Assembly (NCBI GenBank): GCA_013002205.1
Contig: JABDKN010000288.1
Span: forward strand, 1 to 50,754
Direction: 5' to 3'
DNA from: Granulosicoccus sp.
GTDB lineage: Bacteria; Pseudomonadota; Gammaproteobacteria; Granulosicoccales; Granulosicoccaceae
DNA: 50,754 nt
Positions 32,361-43,300 of the stretch are shown piece after piece. The position numbers and the translations under genes are program-made. Below the pieces are notes generated by a model. That model searched no databases, was not told where the DNA came from, and saw nothing but the letters and a program-made list of their open reading frames with translations. Positions within the stretch are counted from its first letter, which is position 1, and every line of letters begins with the position of its first letter.

Positions 32361-33122
32361 ATGGATAACACCGTCCTGCACGTGGCTGACGTGCACAAGA
32401 GTTTTGCCGGTCTCCATGCGCTGAGCGATATCGATCTGTCCGTCCGGGAAGGCGAGACACATGCCATCATCGGACCCAACGGTGCCGGCAAATCCACGCT
32501 GCTGAACGTGTGCATCGGCCGGCTGCGACCCGATTCGGGACACGTGGTTTTCGACGGCGAAAACCTCACCGGCAAGAAGCCTCACCAGATCAACCAGCTG
32601 GGGGTGGTGCGTGTCTTCCAGACGCCGGAAATTTTTCCCGAGTTGAGTCTGCTGGAGAACGTCATGATTCCCATCCTGGCAAAGCGGGATGGTGCATTCA
32701 GGCTGAACTGGTTCAGAGGTTTTTCCGGGGAGACGAGTGCGCGCGCCAAGGCGGAAGACATACTGCATGATCTCGGCCTGGGTGAACTGACCGGCAGTGA
32801 AGCAGGCAGTTTGTCCCGCGGCGACAAGCGACGCCTGGAACTGGCCATGGGTCTGGCCCAGGAGCCGCGTCTGCTGCTACTCGATGAACCGACCGCCGGC
32901 ATGGCGCGACATGACACCAATGCCACCATCGATCTGCTGAAACGTATCAAGGCCCAGGGCATGACCAAGGTCATCATCGAGCACGATATGCACGTCGTGT
33001 TCAGTCTGGCCGACCGGATTTCCGTGCTGGCCGGTGGACGCATCATCTGCCAGGGCACACCCGAAGAAGTCAAAGCCGATCCACGCGTCAAGGAAGCCTA
33101 TCTGGGCGAGGAGCAAGTGTAG
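32361..33122 (+). CDS. livG: ABC transporter ATPase, LivG family
   Basis: Cytoplasmic nucleotide-binding subunit of 253 residues. Walker A is GPNGAGKST (about 38-46), the signature motif reads LSRGDKRRLELA, a common LivG variant of LSGGQ, and Walker B is LLLLDEPTAGM. The H-loop is IIEHDMHVVFSLADR. It hydrolyses ATP to drive import with the LivF protein. Its TAG stop shares one base with the GTG of livF, indicating translational coupling. Confidence 0.95.
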   Translation: MDNTVLHVADVHKSFAGLHALSDIDLSVREGETHAIIGPNGAGKSTLLNVCIGRLRPDSGHVVFDGENLTGKKPHQINQLGVVRVFQTPEIFPELSLLENVMIPILAKRDGAFRLNWFRGFSGETSARAKAEDILHDLGLGELTGSEAGSLSRGDKRRLELAMGLAQEPRLLLLDEPTAGMARHDTNATIDLLKRIKAQGMTKVIIEHDMHVVFSLADRISVLAGGRIICQGTPEEVKADPRVKEAYLGEEQV

Positions 33123-33862
33123 TGAGTCAAGCCAAGGTTGCCCTCAATCCAGACCCGGATGCCTATTTCAGCGTTCGTGGTTTGAATGCCTACTACGGTG
33201 ACAGTTACATCGTGCAGGACGTCTCGTTCTCGGTCAATGAAGGCGAGATAGTCGCGCTGCTGGGACGCAATGGTGCCGGTAAGACCTCGACCTTGCGCGC
33301 CATTGCCCGAACCTCAAACCCGGTGTTGCGCAGCGGCAGTATCTGGTTGCAGGGCGAATCCATCCACGATAAACAGGATTTCGAAGCCGCTCTGGCAGGC
33401 ATCCAGCTGGTGCCGGAGGACCGGCGCATCATTCCCGGCCTGACCGTGGAAGAGAATCTGGACATTGCACGAATCGCGGGCGCACCTGGCTGGAGTTACG
33501 AGCGCATCTACGGACTTTTCCCAAGATTGAAGGAGCGTCGCAAGCAGGAAGGCACGACGCTCTCCGGTGGAGAGCAGCAGATGCTGGCAATTGGCCGGGC
33601 ACTGGCACGCGACATCAAGTTGCTGCTGCTCGATGAGCCCTATGAAGGGCTGGCACCTGTTGTACGCCATGACATCGAGAAGGCACTGATTGAAGTCAAG
33701 AACACCGGCATCACTACCATCCTGGTCGAACAGAACGCCGTGGCAGCCCTGAAACTCTCCGACACCGCGCTGATTCTGGACACCGGGGAAATCGTCTTCA
33801 GCGGCAACGCTGCCGAAGTACTGGACAATGAAGAACTGCGCCACGATTACCTGGCCATCTGA
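33122..33862 (+). CDS. livF: ABC transporter ATPase, LivF family
   Basis: Second ATPase subunit, 246 residues, starting at GTG that overlaps the livG stop by one base. Walker A is GRNGAGKTS, the signature LSGGEQQMLAIGRAL, Walker B LLLLDEPYEGLAP, and the H-loop region TTILVEQNA. The short N-terminal lead before the first strand is normal. It ends nine bases from the convergent YhaN-like gene with no obvious terminator between them. Confidence 0.95.
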   Translation: MSQAKVALNPDPDAYFSVRGLNAYYGDSYIVQDVSFSVNEGEIVALLGRNGAGKTSTLRAIARTSNPVLRSGSIWLQGESIHDKQDFEAALAGIQLVPEDRRIIPGLTVEENLDIARIAGAPGWSYERIYGLFPRLKERRKQEGTTLSGGEQQMLAIGRALARDIKLLLLDEPYEGLAPVVRHDIEKALIEVKNTGITTILVEQNAVAALKLSDTALILDTGEIVFSGNAAEVLDNEELRHDYLAI

Positions 33863-33871
33863 ATACGGGGA

Positions 33872-36800
33872 TCATGCGCCCGGAATTCGCCGCAGGCCAG
33901 GGCCTGCGTACTGGTCGGCCCCGGCGTGAAAATGATGGATGTGCACAGACTGGACACCCAGTACATCCTGCGCGATGTCCAGTAGATGGCGGTGGTGTGT
34001 CAGGTACACCACCTGGCCCTTGTTCGCCATGTTGCCCAATACCTTGAATGCCGCTGCCGAGCGATCGTCATCGAATGATTCCATGATGTCGTCGGCCACG
34101 AACGGCAGGGGCTGGCGCTGCATGGCGTAGTCCGCATGTGCCGCCGCGCGCAGCGCCAGGTACAACTGGTAACGGGTACCGGTGGACAGATGACTTACAG
34201 CCCGGGCGTTCTGGTGTTGATCGATGGCATAGAGTCGTTCATTGCCCCGTCCGTCATCGCGCGGCACCAGTTGTACATAGCGTCCGCCTGTCAAGGTCGT
34301 GAATGCGCTCTGCGCCTCCGACAGGATGACAGACTGGTGCTCCTGCCTGAACTTGACCATGGCGGCGTTGAGTACCAGTTGACCGCAACGAGCCTCGGCG
34401 CAGCGCCTGGCGCGATCCGCAATGTCAGCCAGCAGATCACTGCGTCGTTGAACCAATTGCCGGTACCGGTCCGAGTCATGGCTTTCCTGTACCGCCTTGT
34501 TGGCCAGTGCCCAGGCCTGGTTTGCTTCGTCATAGGCTGCACTGGCTTCCACGTGCCGGCTGTTCAGTTCCAGCAATTGCTGACTGACCGAGTCCGGGTC
34601 ACTTTGCTCGATCAGCCTGGCGACCTGTGCCTCGTGTATCGGTTCACCGCTTATCTCGGTAAGCTGCTGCAGTGTCTCCGTGCAGCGCTCGCACAGCGTG
34701 CGATGCTCCTCGGTGCGGTTGAGCAGTGCGAGTAACTGCTCATCAGAACTCACCTCGAGATCACCTCGCAGAGTGTCGATGCTCGACAGACTCTCTGCAT
34801 GCGCGGCTTTGTTGACGGCTATCTCTTTCTCCAGTGAATCAAGCTGTCTCTGGACTCGCACATGTTCATCACGCTGCAGCACGGCCAGGTGCAATTGTTT
34901 CGAGCACTCTGTCAGCGATGGAAGCTCCAGTTCCGCCAGAAGCTGCGCCACTGCATGTTCCCGCGTTGCCAGTCGATTCGCCAGAGTCTCCAGTTGCAAG
35001 GTGGCTTTTCGGCGCTCGTCAAGACGTGGCCGGATACTGCCGATCCAGGGTAGTGCATCGCGTACCTGCGTCAGTGTCATACCCTCGAACAGCGTGTTCT
35101 GTATGCGCTGGCGCCACTGAGTCTGCCAGTCCGCCAGGGCCTGTTCGGCCCTGGCCAGGTTATCCCTGCGGCGCTGCAGTTCGCTGGCATGGGATTGACA
35201 GGCACGCAGTTGCTCGCGTCTCTGCGCGAGCCTGTCCTTCTGCTCATCCAGCGATCTCTGCGCGAAAGCGCTCAGATCCTCGAGTGCGATGCCCGCAGGG
35301 TCGGCGTCCGGTAGCGGTGTTCCGGCACGGGCCAGGGCTGCCAGTAATTGCTGTACCTGCTCCAGACATCGCTGCTCCAGGTGCTTCACGGCCAGTACCT
35401 GTGCGGCACAATCGAGCTGTAGATCCTTGAGTTTCACCGCGTCTGCGAAACGCTCTCTGAGCTCGTCGATGTCGATCTCGGTAGCGCGGTAGAAACCCTC
35501 GACACGCCCTCTGATGCGTGCGTCCAACTCATCGAGCTGCTCTGCCAGCCTGACCGCCTGCTCATCCCTGAGGCTGGCCAGGGTTGCCGCCTGAGTGGCC
35601 AGTTGTGACTGCAGGATCTGCAGTTCAGCACTTTCCTGGCTGCTCGATAACGCACTGTCCAGCAATGAGTCATGCTGATGCTGGCGCTCGTCGAACGCTC
35701 TGGCACTGGTCTGCAGCTCTGCATAGGGGTGCTCTGCGGATAAGGCGGCTGTGTGGGCCTGCCATGCCCTATCGCGAGACTGTCGCGAGGCGAGAATGGT
35801 GCTCTGGTCAACGGCACCCTTGAGGCTCAGCTGGCGACAGGCGGACTGCTTGTCCTGCAGTTCACTACCCAGCGTCTCAATCGAGTCTGCCAGCTGCGAG
35901 GCACGGTGACGATACTCGCCGAGCGTGTTGAGCCGGGAGCCAAGCCACGCACTGTCCGGAAGCTTGAGTCTGTCCAGGTCCGCCTCACCCAGATCGAGCC
36001 GGCGGGCCATGTCCTGCACTCTTTTCCTGGTGGACAGCAATGACTCCTGTGCCAGGGTGCGCTGTTGGGGGAGTCCCTCATGCTGGATGCGACGCAGGAC
36101 ATCGTAGGCCAGGGTCATCGCCGACGCCTCCTCCGGGGCGTCGGGCACTTCCGGGGTATCCTCGGGCAGGGGATCCAGATTGTGCAGTTCCTCCTGCGCA
36201 TGCGTCAGCCGTGCTGATACCCCGGTTTCCTCATCGAGCAGGCTGTTCAGCTCAGCCAGCAAGGTGACACCTGGCAGGATCGATTCCACCGACTTGTCCG
36301 GTGCCAGCTGCAGTCGCGCCTGCATGGTGGCAATGGCGGCATCGCATTGCTCGACAGTACTCTGGCAGTCCAACTGCTGTTGCCGCCATTCGTAGGCTGC
36401 CGATGCCTCCTCGCTCAGCTGACTGATTCGCTCTGCCGAGTCGAGCACGCTACGGGTTCGCGAATCAGGCTGCAGGGCGATCAGTTGCTTTTTCAACTGC
36501 CCCAGTTGTGCAGATCGCTCTGCCTGTGCACCGGTAACCGTGCGATTGTGCTCGATTTGCTGGCGGATGCGTTCAACGCTTTCCCGCGCACGTTGCGCTG
36601 AGGCGAATTCGCTTGCTCTGGGGTTGTCCATGCTGATGACACCGCGGGCCTCGAGGGCCTGTCGATCGGTTACCAGTGTCTGGTAGCGAAGTGCAATGGT
36701 TCGCATCGACTGGCGTCGCTCGAGTTGGCGTATGGCGTCCAGCAGGCCATCACGCTGCTGACGATGCTCCTGGCGTTGGTGGTCAGCCCGGGCCAGGGTG

Positions 36801-37426
36801 TCCACCCGTTTGTTCCAGGTCCTGACGTCCAGCTTGAGTGTGTCCATTTCCTGCCGGATCGTGAGCAGGGTGCTCTTCAACTCCGTCAGTTGCAGGTTCT
36901 TCCTCCGGTTGGGCAGATAGAAGGCATTGGACTCGCTCATGGCCAACTCCATCATGGTCTTGAGATTGGCGAGTCCCGCACTGGCAGAGAAAAGTGCCTG
37001 TCCGACGTCTCCGTGACTGTGCAGTATCTGTTCACCGCCATCCTGCAGCGTCTGCTCATCAAAGGAGAAGCGCCGGGTGTAGTCATCCCGCGACAGACCT
37101 TGCAGATCCAGTGGAAAACGCTCCAGGCGATCGCCAGCAGAATTGGCCAGGTGATTCTTGAAGCGTTTGAGGCCTACGCGCTGCTGCGACTGCTGAAGTA
37201 CGGCTTCGAGTTCGAGCAGGTTGTTGGCATGCAGAAAACTCCAGGGCGTCACTCTCTCGATGCCGTACAGCAGATCGGTGATGGCCGCAAGCGTGGTGGA
37301 CTTTCCAGCCTCATTGGCGCCATAGATCACATGCAGATCGGGAGTGCCGGTGGGAGGGCTGCCGAAATCCAGGGTGAAATCCGTGAAGTGACCGAACCGG
37401 TGCAGCACCAGTTTTTCGAATCTCAT
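33872..37426 (-). CDS. YhaN-like (SbcC/Rad50-related) coiled-coil AAA ATPase
   Basis: Large ABC-type ATPase of 1184 residues, expected to act on DNA ends with its nuclease partner. Walker A is GANEAGKST (36-44) in a typical opening LHRFGHFTDFTLDF. Most of 180-1000 is coiled coil with Leu/Gln/Arg-rich heptads. The C-terminal lobe has the signature LSTGTRYQLYLALR and Walker B PLPFVADDIMESFDDDRS followed by VVYLTHHRHL. There is no CxxC zinc hook, and the signature is STGTR rather than LSGGE, both as in YhaN rather than SbcC. The ATG overlaps the nuclease stop by four bases, so both are co-translated. Confidence 0.88.
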   Translation of the reverse strand: MRFEKLVLHRFGHFTDFTLDFGSPPTGTPDLHVIYGANEAGKSTTLAAITDLLYGIERVTPWSFLHANNLLELEAVLQQSQQRVGLKRFKNHLANSAGDRLERFPLDLQGLSRDDYTRRFSFDEQTLQDGGEQILHSHGDVGQALFSASAGLANLKTMMELAMSESNAFYLPNRRKNLQLTELKSTLLTIRQEMDTLKLDVRTWNKRVDTLARADHQRQEHRQQRDGLLDAIRQLERRQSMRTIALRYQTLVTDRQALEARGVISMDNPRASEFASAQRARESVERIRQQIEHNRTVTGAQAERSAQLGQLKKQLIALQPDSRTRSVLDSAERISQLSEEASAAYEWRQQQLDCQSTVEQCDAAIATMQARLQLAPDKSVESILPGVTLLAELNSLLDEETGVSARLTHAQEELHNLDPLPEDTPEVPDAPEEASAMTLAYDVLRRIQHEGLPQQRTLAQESLLSTRKRVQDMARRLDLGEADLDRLKLPDSAWLGSRLNTLGEYRHRASQLADSIETLGSELQDKQSACRQLSLKGAVDQSTILASRQSRDRAWQAHTAALSAEHPYAELQTSARAFDERQHQHDSLLDSALSSSQESAELQILQSQLATQAATLASLRDEQAVRLAEQLDELDARIRGRVEGFYRATEIDIDELRERFADAVKLKDLQLDCAAQVLAVKHLEQRCLEQVQQLLAALARAGTPLPDADPAGIALEDLSAFAQRSLDEQKDRLAQRREQLRACQSHASELQRRRDNLARAEQALADWQTQWRQRIQNTLFEGMTLTQVRDALPWIGSIRPRLDERRKATLQLETLANRLATREHAVAQLLAELELPSLTECSKQLHLAVLQRDEHVRVQRQLDSLEKEIAVNKAAHAESLSSIDTLRGDLEVSSDEQLLALLNRTEEHRTLCERCTETLQQLTEISGEPIHEAQVARLIEQSDPDSVSQQLLELNSRHVEASAAYDEANQAWALANKAVQESHDSDRYRQLVQRRSDLLADIADRARRCAEARCGQLVLNAAMVKFRQEHQSVILSEAQSAFTTLTGGRYVQLVPRDDGRGNERLYAIDQHQNARAVSHLSTGTRYQLYLALRAAAHADYAMQRQPLPFVADDIMESFDDDRSAAAFKVLGNMANKGQVVYLTHHRHLLDIAQDVLGVQSVHIHHFHAGADQYAGPGLRRIPGA

Positions 37427-38733
37427 GAGTCGTCCTGGGCGTAACTGTCCGCATCCAGGTCACTCTCGCCGGCATTGCCAAGCTGGTGCAGTATCCAGGC
37501 TGCGCCTGCGGGTAGCAATGTCTCTGCGATGAATCTGCGTTCATCTTCCGGGGTCTTGCCAAACAGTTCACCGAGCTCCGATGGCAAGGCTCGTACCAGG
37601 AGTGCCAGATCCTCTGACACTGCATCCTGCAGGTTTGCCGTCTGCAGCAGCTTGCTGCCGGCCAGAAGCTGCAGTTCTGCCAGCAGCGGATCCTCGGTCG
37701 AGGTTGCCGCGCTGTCATAGACAGGCAGGCGCAGCGCACGGGCATCCACACTGTCTATCCACAGATCGTCCCGGTGTTCAAACTCGGTTTGCAGCTGCAC
37801 CAGCAGTGCCTGGTGTTCCCGCTGGTAGTAGGTGGCCAGTGAGGTGGATCCGCACAACTGCACTCTGACCACCAGATGCTCGGTGTCCAGCGACTCGCGG
37901 TGACGTTTCAGCTCCTCGAGGATGCGTTCATAGGCGTAACGTTTGTCGTCGCATGCATCGAGGCTTACCGTCAACCGATCAAATCGCACCGGTGCCAGTT
38001 CGATGCACTGGATGTCCGGTGCTTCGCCCGCAGTCAGTGTGACCAGGCTGACCGAGCGCTCGCCGGATTCATTGATATGGCGGCCCAGGGGATTACCCGG
38101 CATGACCACTGCCGGTTGCCGGTGGTGGACGCTGCGTTTATGAATGTGCCCGAGCGCCCAGTAATCATAGCCTTTGTCAATCAGTTCATTGACGGTGCAG
38201 GGCGCATAGTCATTGTGCCCCTCCGCCCCGGTCAGACTGGTGTGCAACAGGCCTATATTGAAACACTGTGCATCCGGTTTTGCATACTTGCCCAGCAGTG
38301 AATCCGGCGCCTGCCTCCTGGAATAACTGACGCCGTGCACCACTGCCTGCTCATTGGCAAAATAACGTTTCCCGCCGCGGCCATCGAATGCGTGGACATT
38401 GTCAGGCAGTTCGAGCACATCCAGCAGTCGGGCTTCGGCATCGTGATTACCCCAGATGATGAAAACGGGTATGGCGGCTGCTTCGAGTCGGCGCAGTTCA
38501 CGCTGCAGGACCATGGCCGTGTGCACATCGCGCTGGTCCCCATCGAACAGGTCCCCGGCAATCAGCAGCGCATCCACCTGCTGTTTCAGCGCGGTATCAA
38601 CCAGACGCGTCAGCACACGGCGACTGGCATCCTGCATCAGTTCACCCAACCCGGAGTTGCGGGTTGCCAGCGTGCTCAGCGGGGAGTCCAGATGCAGATC
38701 AGCGGTATGCAGGAAGCGAACGGTAGCGGCCAT
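37423..38733 (-). CDS. YhaO-like (SbcD/Mre11-related) DNA nuclease
   Basis: Metal-dependent nuclease of 436 residues. The start is the ATG giving MAATVRFLHTADLHLDSPL; a TTG three codons upstream is less likely. Phosphoesterase motifs are complete: HTADLHLD, IAGDLFDGDQ, GNHD, LLHTSL and GHIHK. A capping and C-terminal region of about 200 residues follows, with an acidic tail. It forms a two-gene unit with the YhaN-like ATPase, overlapping by four bases, so it is expected to make a complex like SbcCD, processing double-strand ends or hairpins. Confidence 0.88.
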   Translation of the reverse strand: MAATVRFLHTADLHLDSPLSTLATRNSGLGELMQDASRRVLTRLVDTALKQQVDALLIAGDLFDGDQRDVHTAMVLQRELRRLEAAAIPVFIIWGNHDAEARLLDVLELPDNVHAFDGRGGKRYFANEQAVVHGVSYSRRQAPDSLLGKYAKPDAQCFNIGLLHTSLTGAEGHNDYAPCTVNELIDKGYDYWALGHIHKRSVHHRQPAVVMPGNPLGRHINESGERSVSLVTLTAGEAPDIQCIELAPVRFDRLTVSLDACDDKRYAYERILEELKRHRESLDTEHLVVRVQLCGSTSLATYYQREHQALLVQLQTEFEHRDDLWIDSVDARALRLPVYDSAATSTEDPLLAELQLLAGSKLLQTANLQDAVSEDLALLVRALPSELGELFGKTPEDERRFIAETLLPAGAAWILHQLGNAGESDLDADSYAQDDS

Positions 38734-38814
38734 GGCCGCCAAGGATACCGCGTCATCGATGTCCGCAGGGGAGAACAGGGAGCATTGTCACCACCTGCAC
38801 CCTCCCGCAAGGTC

Positions 38815-40257
38815 TCAGCCGATACGACCCATACCAAACTGCTGTTTTTCCTGCTCTTCTTCAGCGGGTGTTGGCTCGGGTTCCGGATCTTCCTCCAGAG
38901 ACAGTTCAAACGCCGCCGCCGCGGCTTCCAGGCCACCACCGGCGCTCTGCGTATCACTGCCATCGGCATCCTCACCGCCTTCATTGGCAGCCTTGTGCCT
39001 GGCGATCTTGGCGACCATGGCGGCATGGATGTCCAGATCGGGTGCCGCCTCGTCGGTTGCGTCCGGTTCATCGACACCTTCGCTCTCGCTGGCTTCGTCT
39101 TTTTGCTGATTCGCTGCCTCAGCGCTGGCCTTGGCCGCCGCAACCTGGCTGGGTAACTGCCCACGCAACAGCAGGTCGCTGTTATCCTCGTCATTGGCCG
39201 GACCGCTCAGCTTGAAGCGCAAACGCAGATTGTTGGCGGAATCCGCATTCTTCAGTGCTTCATCCTGGGTGATACGTCCCGCCTTTGCCAGATCGAACAA
39301 TGCACTGTCGAAGGTCTTCATCCCCTGGTTTTCGGATTTATGCATGGCCTCCTTGATGTCGGCGAGCTGACCTTTCATGATCATCTGCTTGATGGTGTGT
39401 GAACCGAGCAGTATCTCGATGGCAGCACAGCGCTTGCCGTCCACTGTCGGGATCAGCCGTTGCGACACGATGGCCCGAATGTTGTTGCCAAGATCATGAA
39501 GCAATTGTGCCTTGCGCTCTTCAGGGAAGAAATTGATGATCCGGTCAAGCGCCTGGTTGGCGTTGTTGGCGTGCAGCGTGGAGATGGCCAGATGTCCGGT
39601 CTCGGCAAAGGCGACGGCATGTTCCATCGTTTCGCGGTCACGGATTTCGCCGATGAGTATCACATCGGGGGCCTGGCGAAGCGTATTCTTCAGCGCCGCA
39701 TGAAAGCTGTTGGTATCCACACCGACTTCGCGCTGGTTGACGATACATTGCTTGTGCGGGTGGACGTATTCCACCGGATCCTCGATGGTGATGATATGAC
39801 CACCCTTGAATGCATTCCGGTGATCGATCAGGGCCGCCAGCGACGTGGATTTGCCCGAGCCCGTGCCGCCGACAAACAGCACCAGGCCGTTCTTCGCCGT
39901 AATGACATCCTTGAGAATTTCCGGTAGTCCCAGATCGTCGAAGCGTGGAATCTCGGTCTGGATGTTGCGCGCGACCAGGGAGACTTCATTGCGTTGCCTG
40001 AAGATGTTGAGACGGAATCGGCCAATACCCTCCGGGGCTATCGCCAGGTTCATCTCCAGCTCGCGTTCGAATTCCTCGCACTGCTCCTCGTTCATGATCG
40101 AGCGCGCAATCGCTTCCACCTCGCCGCGTTTGAAGGGCTCGTCACTGAGTGCTGTCAGCTCTCCGGCAAACTTGGCACTCGGGGGTGCCCCGGTGGCCAG
40201 GTACAGATCGGAACCGTCGAAGTCGACAAGCCGTTTGAGTAGAGCGTGGATTTCCAT
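38815..40257 (-). CDS. pilU: twitching-motility ATPase PilU with acidic C-terminal extension
   Basis: Type IV pilus retraction ATPase of 480 residues acting at the cytoplasmic side of the inner membrane. The N-terminal domain (1-95) is followed by Walker A GGTGSGKST (130-138), the Asp box ITIEDPVEYVH, Walker B DVILIGEIRD and the His box ISTLHANNA. The region AMHKSENQGMKTFDSALFDLAKAG is PilU-like. Normal PilU proteins end near 380; here about 110 extra residues are acidic, Ala/Glu-rich and low in complexity (DEASESEGVDEPDATDEA). The pilY1 gene is upstream on the same strand, 79 bases away. Confidence 0.92.
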   Translation of the reverse strand: MEIHALLKRLVDFDGSDLYLATGAPPSAKFAGELTALSDEPFKRGEVEAIARSIMNEEQCEEFERELEMNLAIAPEGIGRFRLNIFRQRNEVSLVARNIQTEIPRFDDLGLPEILKDVITAKNGLVLFVGGTGSGKSTSLAALIDHRNAFKGGHIITIEDPVEYVHPHKQCIVNQREVGVDTNSFHAALKNTLRQAPDVILIGEIRDRETMEHAVAFAETGHLAISTLHANNANQALDRIINFFPEERKAQLLHDLGNNIRAIVSQRLIPTVDGKRCAAIEILLGSHTIKQMIMKGQLADIKEAMHKSENQGMKTFDSALFDLAKAGRITQDEALKNADSANNLRLRFKLSGPANDEDNSDLLLRGQLPSQVAAAKASAEAANQQKDEASESEGVDEPDATDEAAPDLDIHAAMVAKIARHKAANEGGEDADGSDTQSAGGGLEAAAAAFELSLEEDPEPEPTPAEEEQEKQQFGMGRIG

Positions 40258-40336
40258 GTACGGAACCGCCTGGCAGTTGGAAGAGTGGTGTAATGGTTAT
40301 CGGCGAAGGTGTGGCAACTTGAAGCGGTTTTGGTAA

Positions 40337-43300
40337 CTACCTGGCGTGCCAGTACACTCGTGCCAGTTTCTGGCTCATCAGACTGACGGCTTCCTTGTCG
40401 ACATACACCTGGACATTGCCAGATCCCTTGGGGAAGATGATGACCGGTGAGCTGGGAATGCCTGAGCTCCTGAGCTTCAGGACCCGGGTCAGGTGCCCAC
40501 CTTCATCCGCCTCGCTCAAGTTTGAACCGAGCATGTCTGTCGCCGCTGCATTCTCCACATCCATCATGTAGAAACGCCCCGTGGTATCGAAGCCGCATGC
40601 GCCGGGCTCAGTCTGGGCATCGGCCTGGAAGGTCGTGCCCAGCAGTTTCCCCTCGAAAGTGACCAGTCCGGACAAGGCCTTCTCGTCCGGTGCCAGCGCC
40701 ACTTTCCAGCCGGGTGCTGTGTCCAGCTGCTTTTGTGCCTTACGCGCCTCGTCAGCATCATCCGAGCTTATGCTGTCGCTGGTGGCGTCGAACAGCTCCT
40801 TGGCCAGAACGGTGGTGAAACCGTCCTCAGGAGCGCCCTTGTCCAGATTCCTGTCGCGGATCATGAAGAGATGATTTTGTACACCGGTCTGCAACGGGTT
40901 GGTACGATTGCCCGAACCCAGGCTGACAGACAGGTAGTCGCCACTGCTGCTGCGATTGAAGGCCACGCTCGGTGGATAGAAGAATGGCTGGTGGTGCTTG
41001 TCATCGAGATCAGCCAACAGGGTGACATCCGGTCTTGTATTGATATCTTCGAAATCGACGCGCCAGAGCTGGCCACCGACATCGCCCACGTACAGCCGGT
41101 CTGCCAGAGAGTCGCCGTCGCTGTCAATCACCGTCAGGTCAGAAGCTATGGCGTAGCGCATAGAGGCGTGGTCGGCACTGTCTACCTTCCAGAGCAGTTT
41201 GCCATCTTCATCCACCATGTAGATGCCGTTGCCTCGCGAGGTGACGGGGCCGGTGGCAGAATCCAGCACGGCTGCATCGTAGCCTGCGCCAAAGGCCAGC
41301 ACCCTGCGGCTGGCTGCACCGTCCCTGACATTGATCAGGGACATGCGTGACCAGCTCTGGGCCAGTGCAGGAAAATCCGGATTGCTGCTGTCCAGAATCC
41401 ACTCGAGCCTGGGTGAGTCGGGATTGCTGACATCCAGAGCGAAATAGGCCTCACCGCCCCGACGCATGCCCAGTATCAGCAGCACCTTCTCATTGTTGTT
41501 GACGATGCCATCGTTGTTGATGTCTGTATGCCAGCGTGTGATCTGGCCATCCAGTCCGTAGATATGGCTGCCGGTATTACGGTTTTCCTCAAGCATCGGC
41601 AGGTTCGGCAGAAGCCTTCCAGGCATGAATGCGAACAGTTCCTGGCCGCCGGAGCTGTCACCGTTTGCCGGATCGACCGGCTTGCTGGCATCTATGGCGT
41701 GCAGCAGGCCCTGATTGGTCATGACGTACACAATCTGCCGGGCGCCGTAGTCCAGGCTGACACTTTTGCTGTGCAGTGGATCACCCATCGGTGCATTCTG
41801 TATCCAGTCCAGCGAGCTGTCACGACGCGCGGAACCTTCCGGCAGATTCATCATGGCAAACGAAATCTTGTCGTTGGCGCTGACCAGTCGATTGTTGGCC
41901 ACTCCGGCCAGCGCAGCACCATTAGGTGGAATGGCGTCCCCGGTGTAGGTATACAGATTACGAGTCCCGCTCAGCAACTGCTCGGAAGCTCCGCCTTCGC
42001 TGACATTGTTGCCATCGTTGCTGTCGGACCAGAAACTCTGTGTCTCCTCGGCAAATTGCTCACCCTGGTCGGTGGCGATCGTTGCCTTCATCCCATTGAT
42101 ATCTGCAAGTCCGTCCCCGTTGACGAAATAGCCTTTCAGGTTGCCATTCCAGGCGCGCCTGACGCTGGGCGAGAACAGATTGAAGAAGGCGCGGTTGTCA
42201 TGCGAGAAGTTGGCCTTGTCCACATCGATCGACAACTGTGTGAAATTCTCACTGCCGCCCAGCACCTCATCGACGATCGTGCTCAGGGCGGCGGTGAGTT
42301 CTTCGGGTTTGTCTGCCTTGAAGTAACTGCCGTTGCCTGCATCGGCCAGGAGTGTCAGGTAATCCTGCCCGGGGCCATCGATGCTGAAACCTACGGTGTA
42401 GGTGTTGACCCGGCTTCCGGGTATGTCTGGATTCTGGTCGGTGGCAGACAGACTGCGCAGTACTTCAGGGCCACAATTGCCATCGATGCGTTCACCGGCC
42501 GCTTTGTTGAAAATGCCGGTGCTCAGGTCCACGCAGTCGCCTACGCCCTTGCCAATGAGGTTTCTCAGTGATGCACCGTCGTTGATACGGGTGGGCTCAC
42601 CGTCGGAGATCAGCACGATCGTGTTTGCCTGGCAAGTCTGGGTGATCGGGGAATTGTACCGGGCGCCGACCCAGTCGATACCACGCTTGTATTGGCAACG
42701 CTGGTAGTTGCCCCACAGGTTCTCCAGGTTCTCGTAGCCATCGCCTTGCCTGTCGTCCCTGTCCAGGACTTTGCAGTCGCTGACCAAGCGGTTCTCACAG
42801 AAGTTGGGGCCGCCTGATGCTGAATAGTCGTTGCAGAAATAGCTCAGCTCATGCTCCTCGGCATAGGCATTGGACGGGGAATAACTGGCGGCGATGGCGG
42901 CCTGGCTGTTACCCCCTGAATAGCGTCCGTCCGCCTCGTTCCAGACAGGAGGCTGGTGTCGTGCACTGTCGGTCTGTGAGCTGTCGTTGTGTGTGACTGC
43001 CTCGCCACGAAAATACTGGGCTGCCTCGACCAGTGCATCGACCGTTGCCGTCCACCCTCCTGCACTGCGCTCGTTTATCTGTTGGCCGATGATGTCGCGG
43101 ACCGTGAATTTGCCCGCCGGTATGGCCGGGTCCACTGAGCTGGCGTCGGCGTTGAGCTCACTGACAGGCCAGCGAATACCGGTGGTCGTGGTGCTGTACA
43201 GAGACCCGATGCCGGCATTGATGCGATCGAGGTTGTCGTCCAGTACCGTTTCCATCGCACCTTTGAGAATGTCTATTTTGGCAGGATTCGCTTTACTGGC

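Noticed and set aside
41528-42571. 347-residue plus-strand frame inside pilY1
   Set aside because: It is antisense to a well-supported gene, and the sequence shows no domain.
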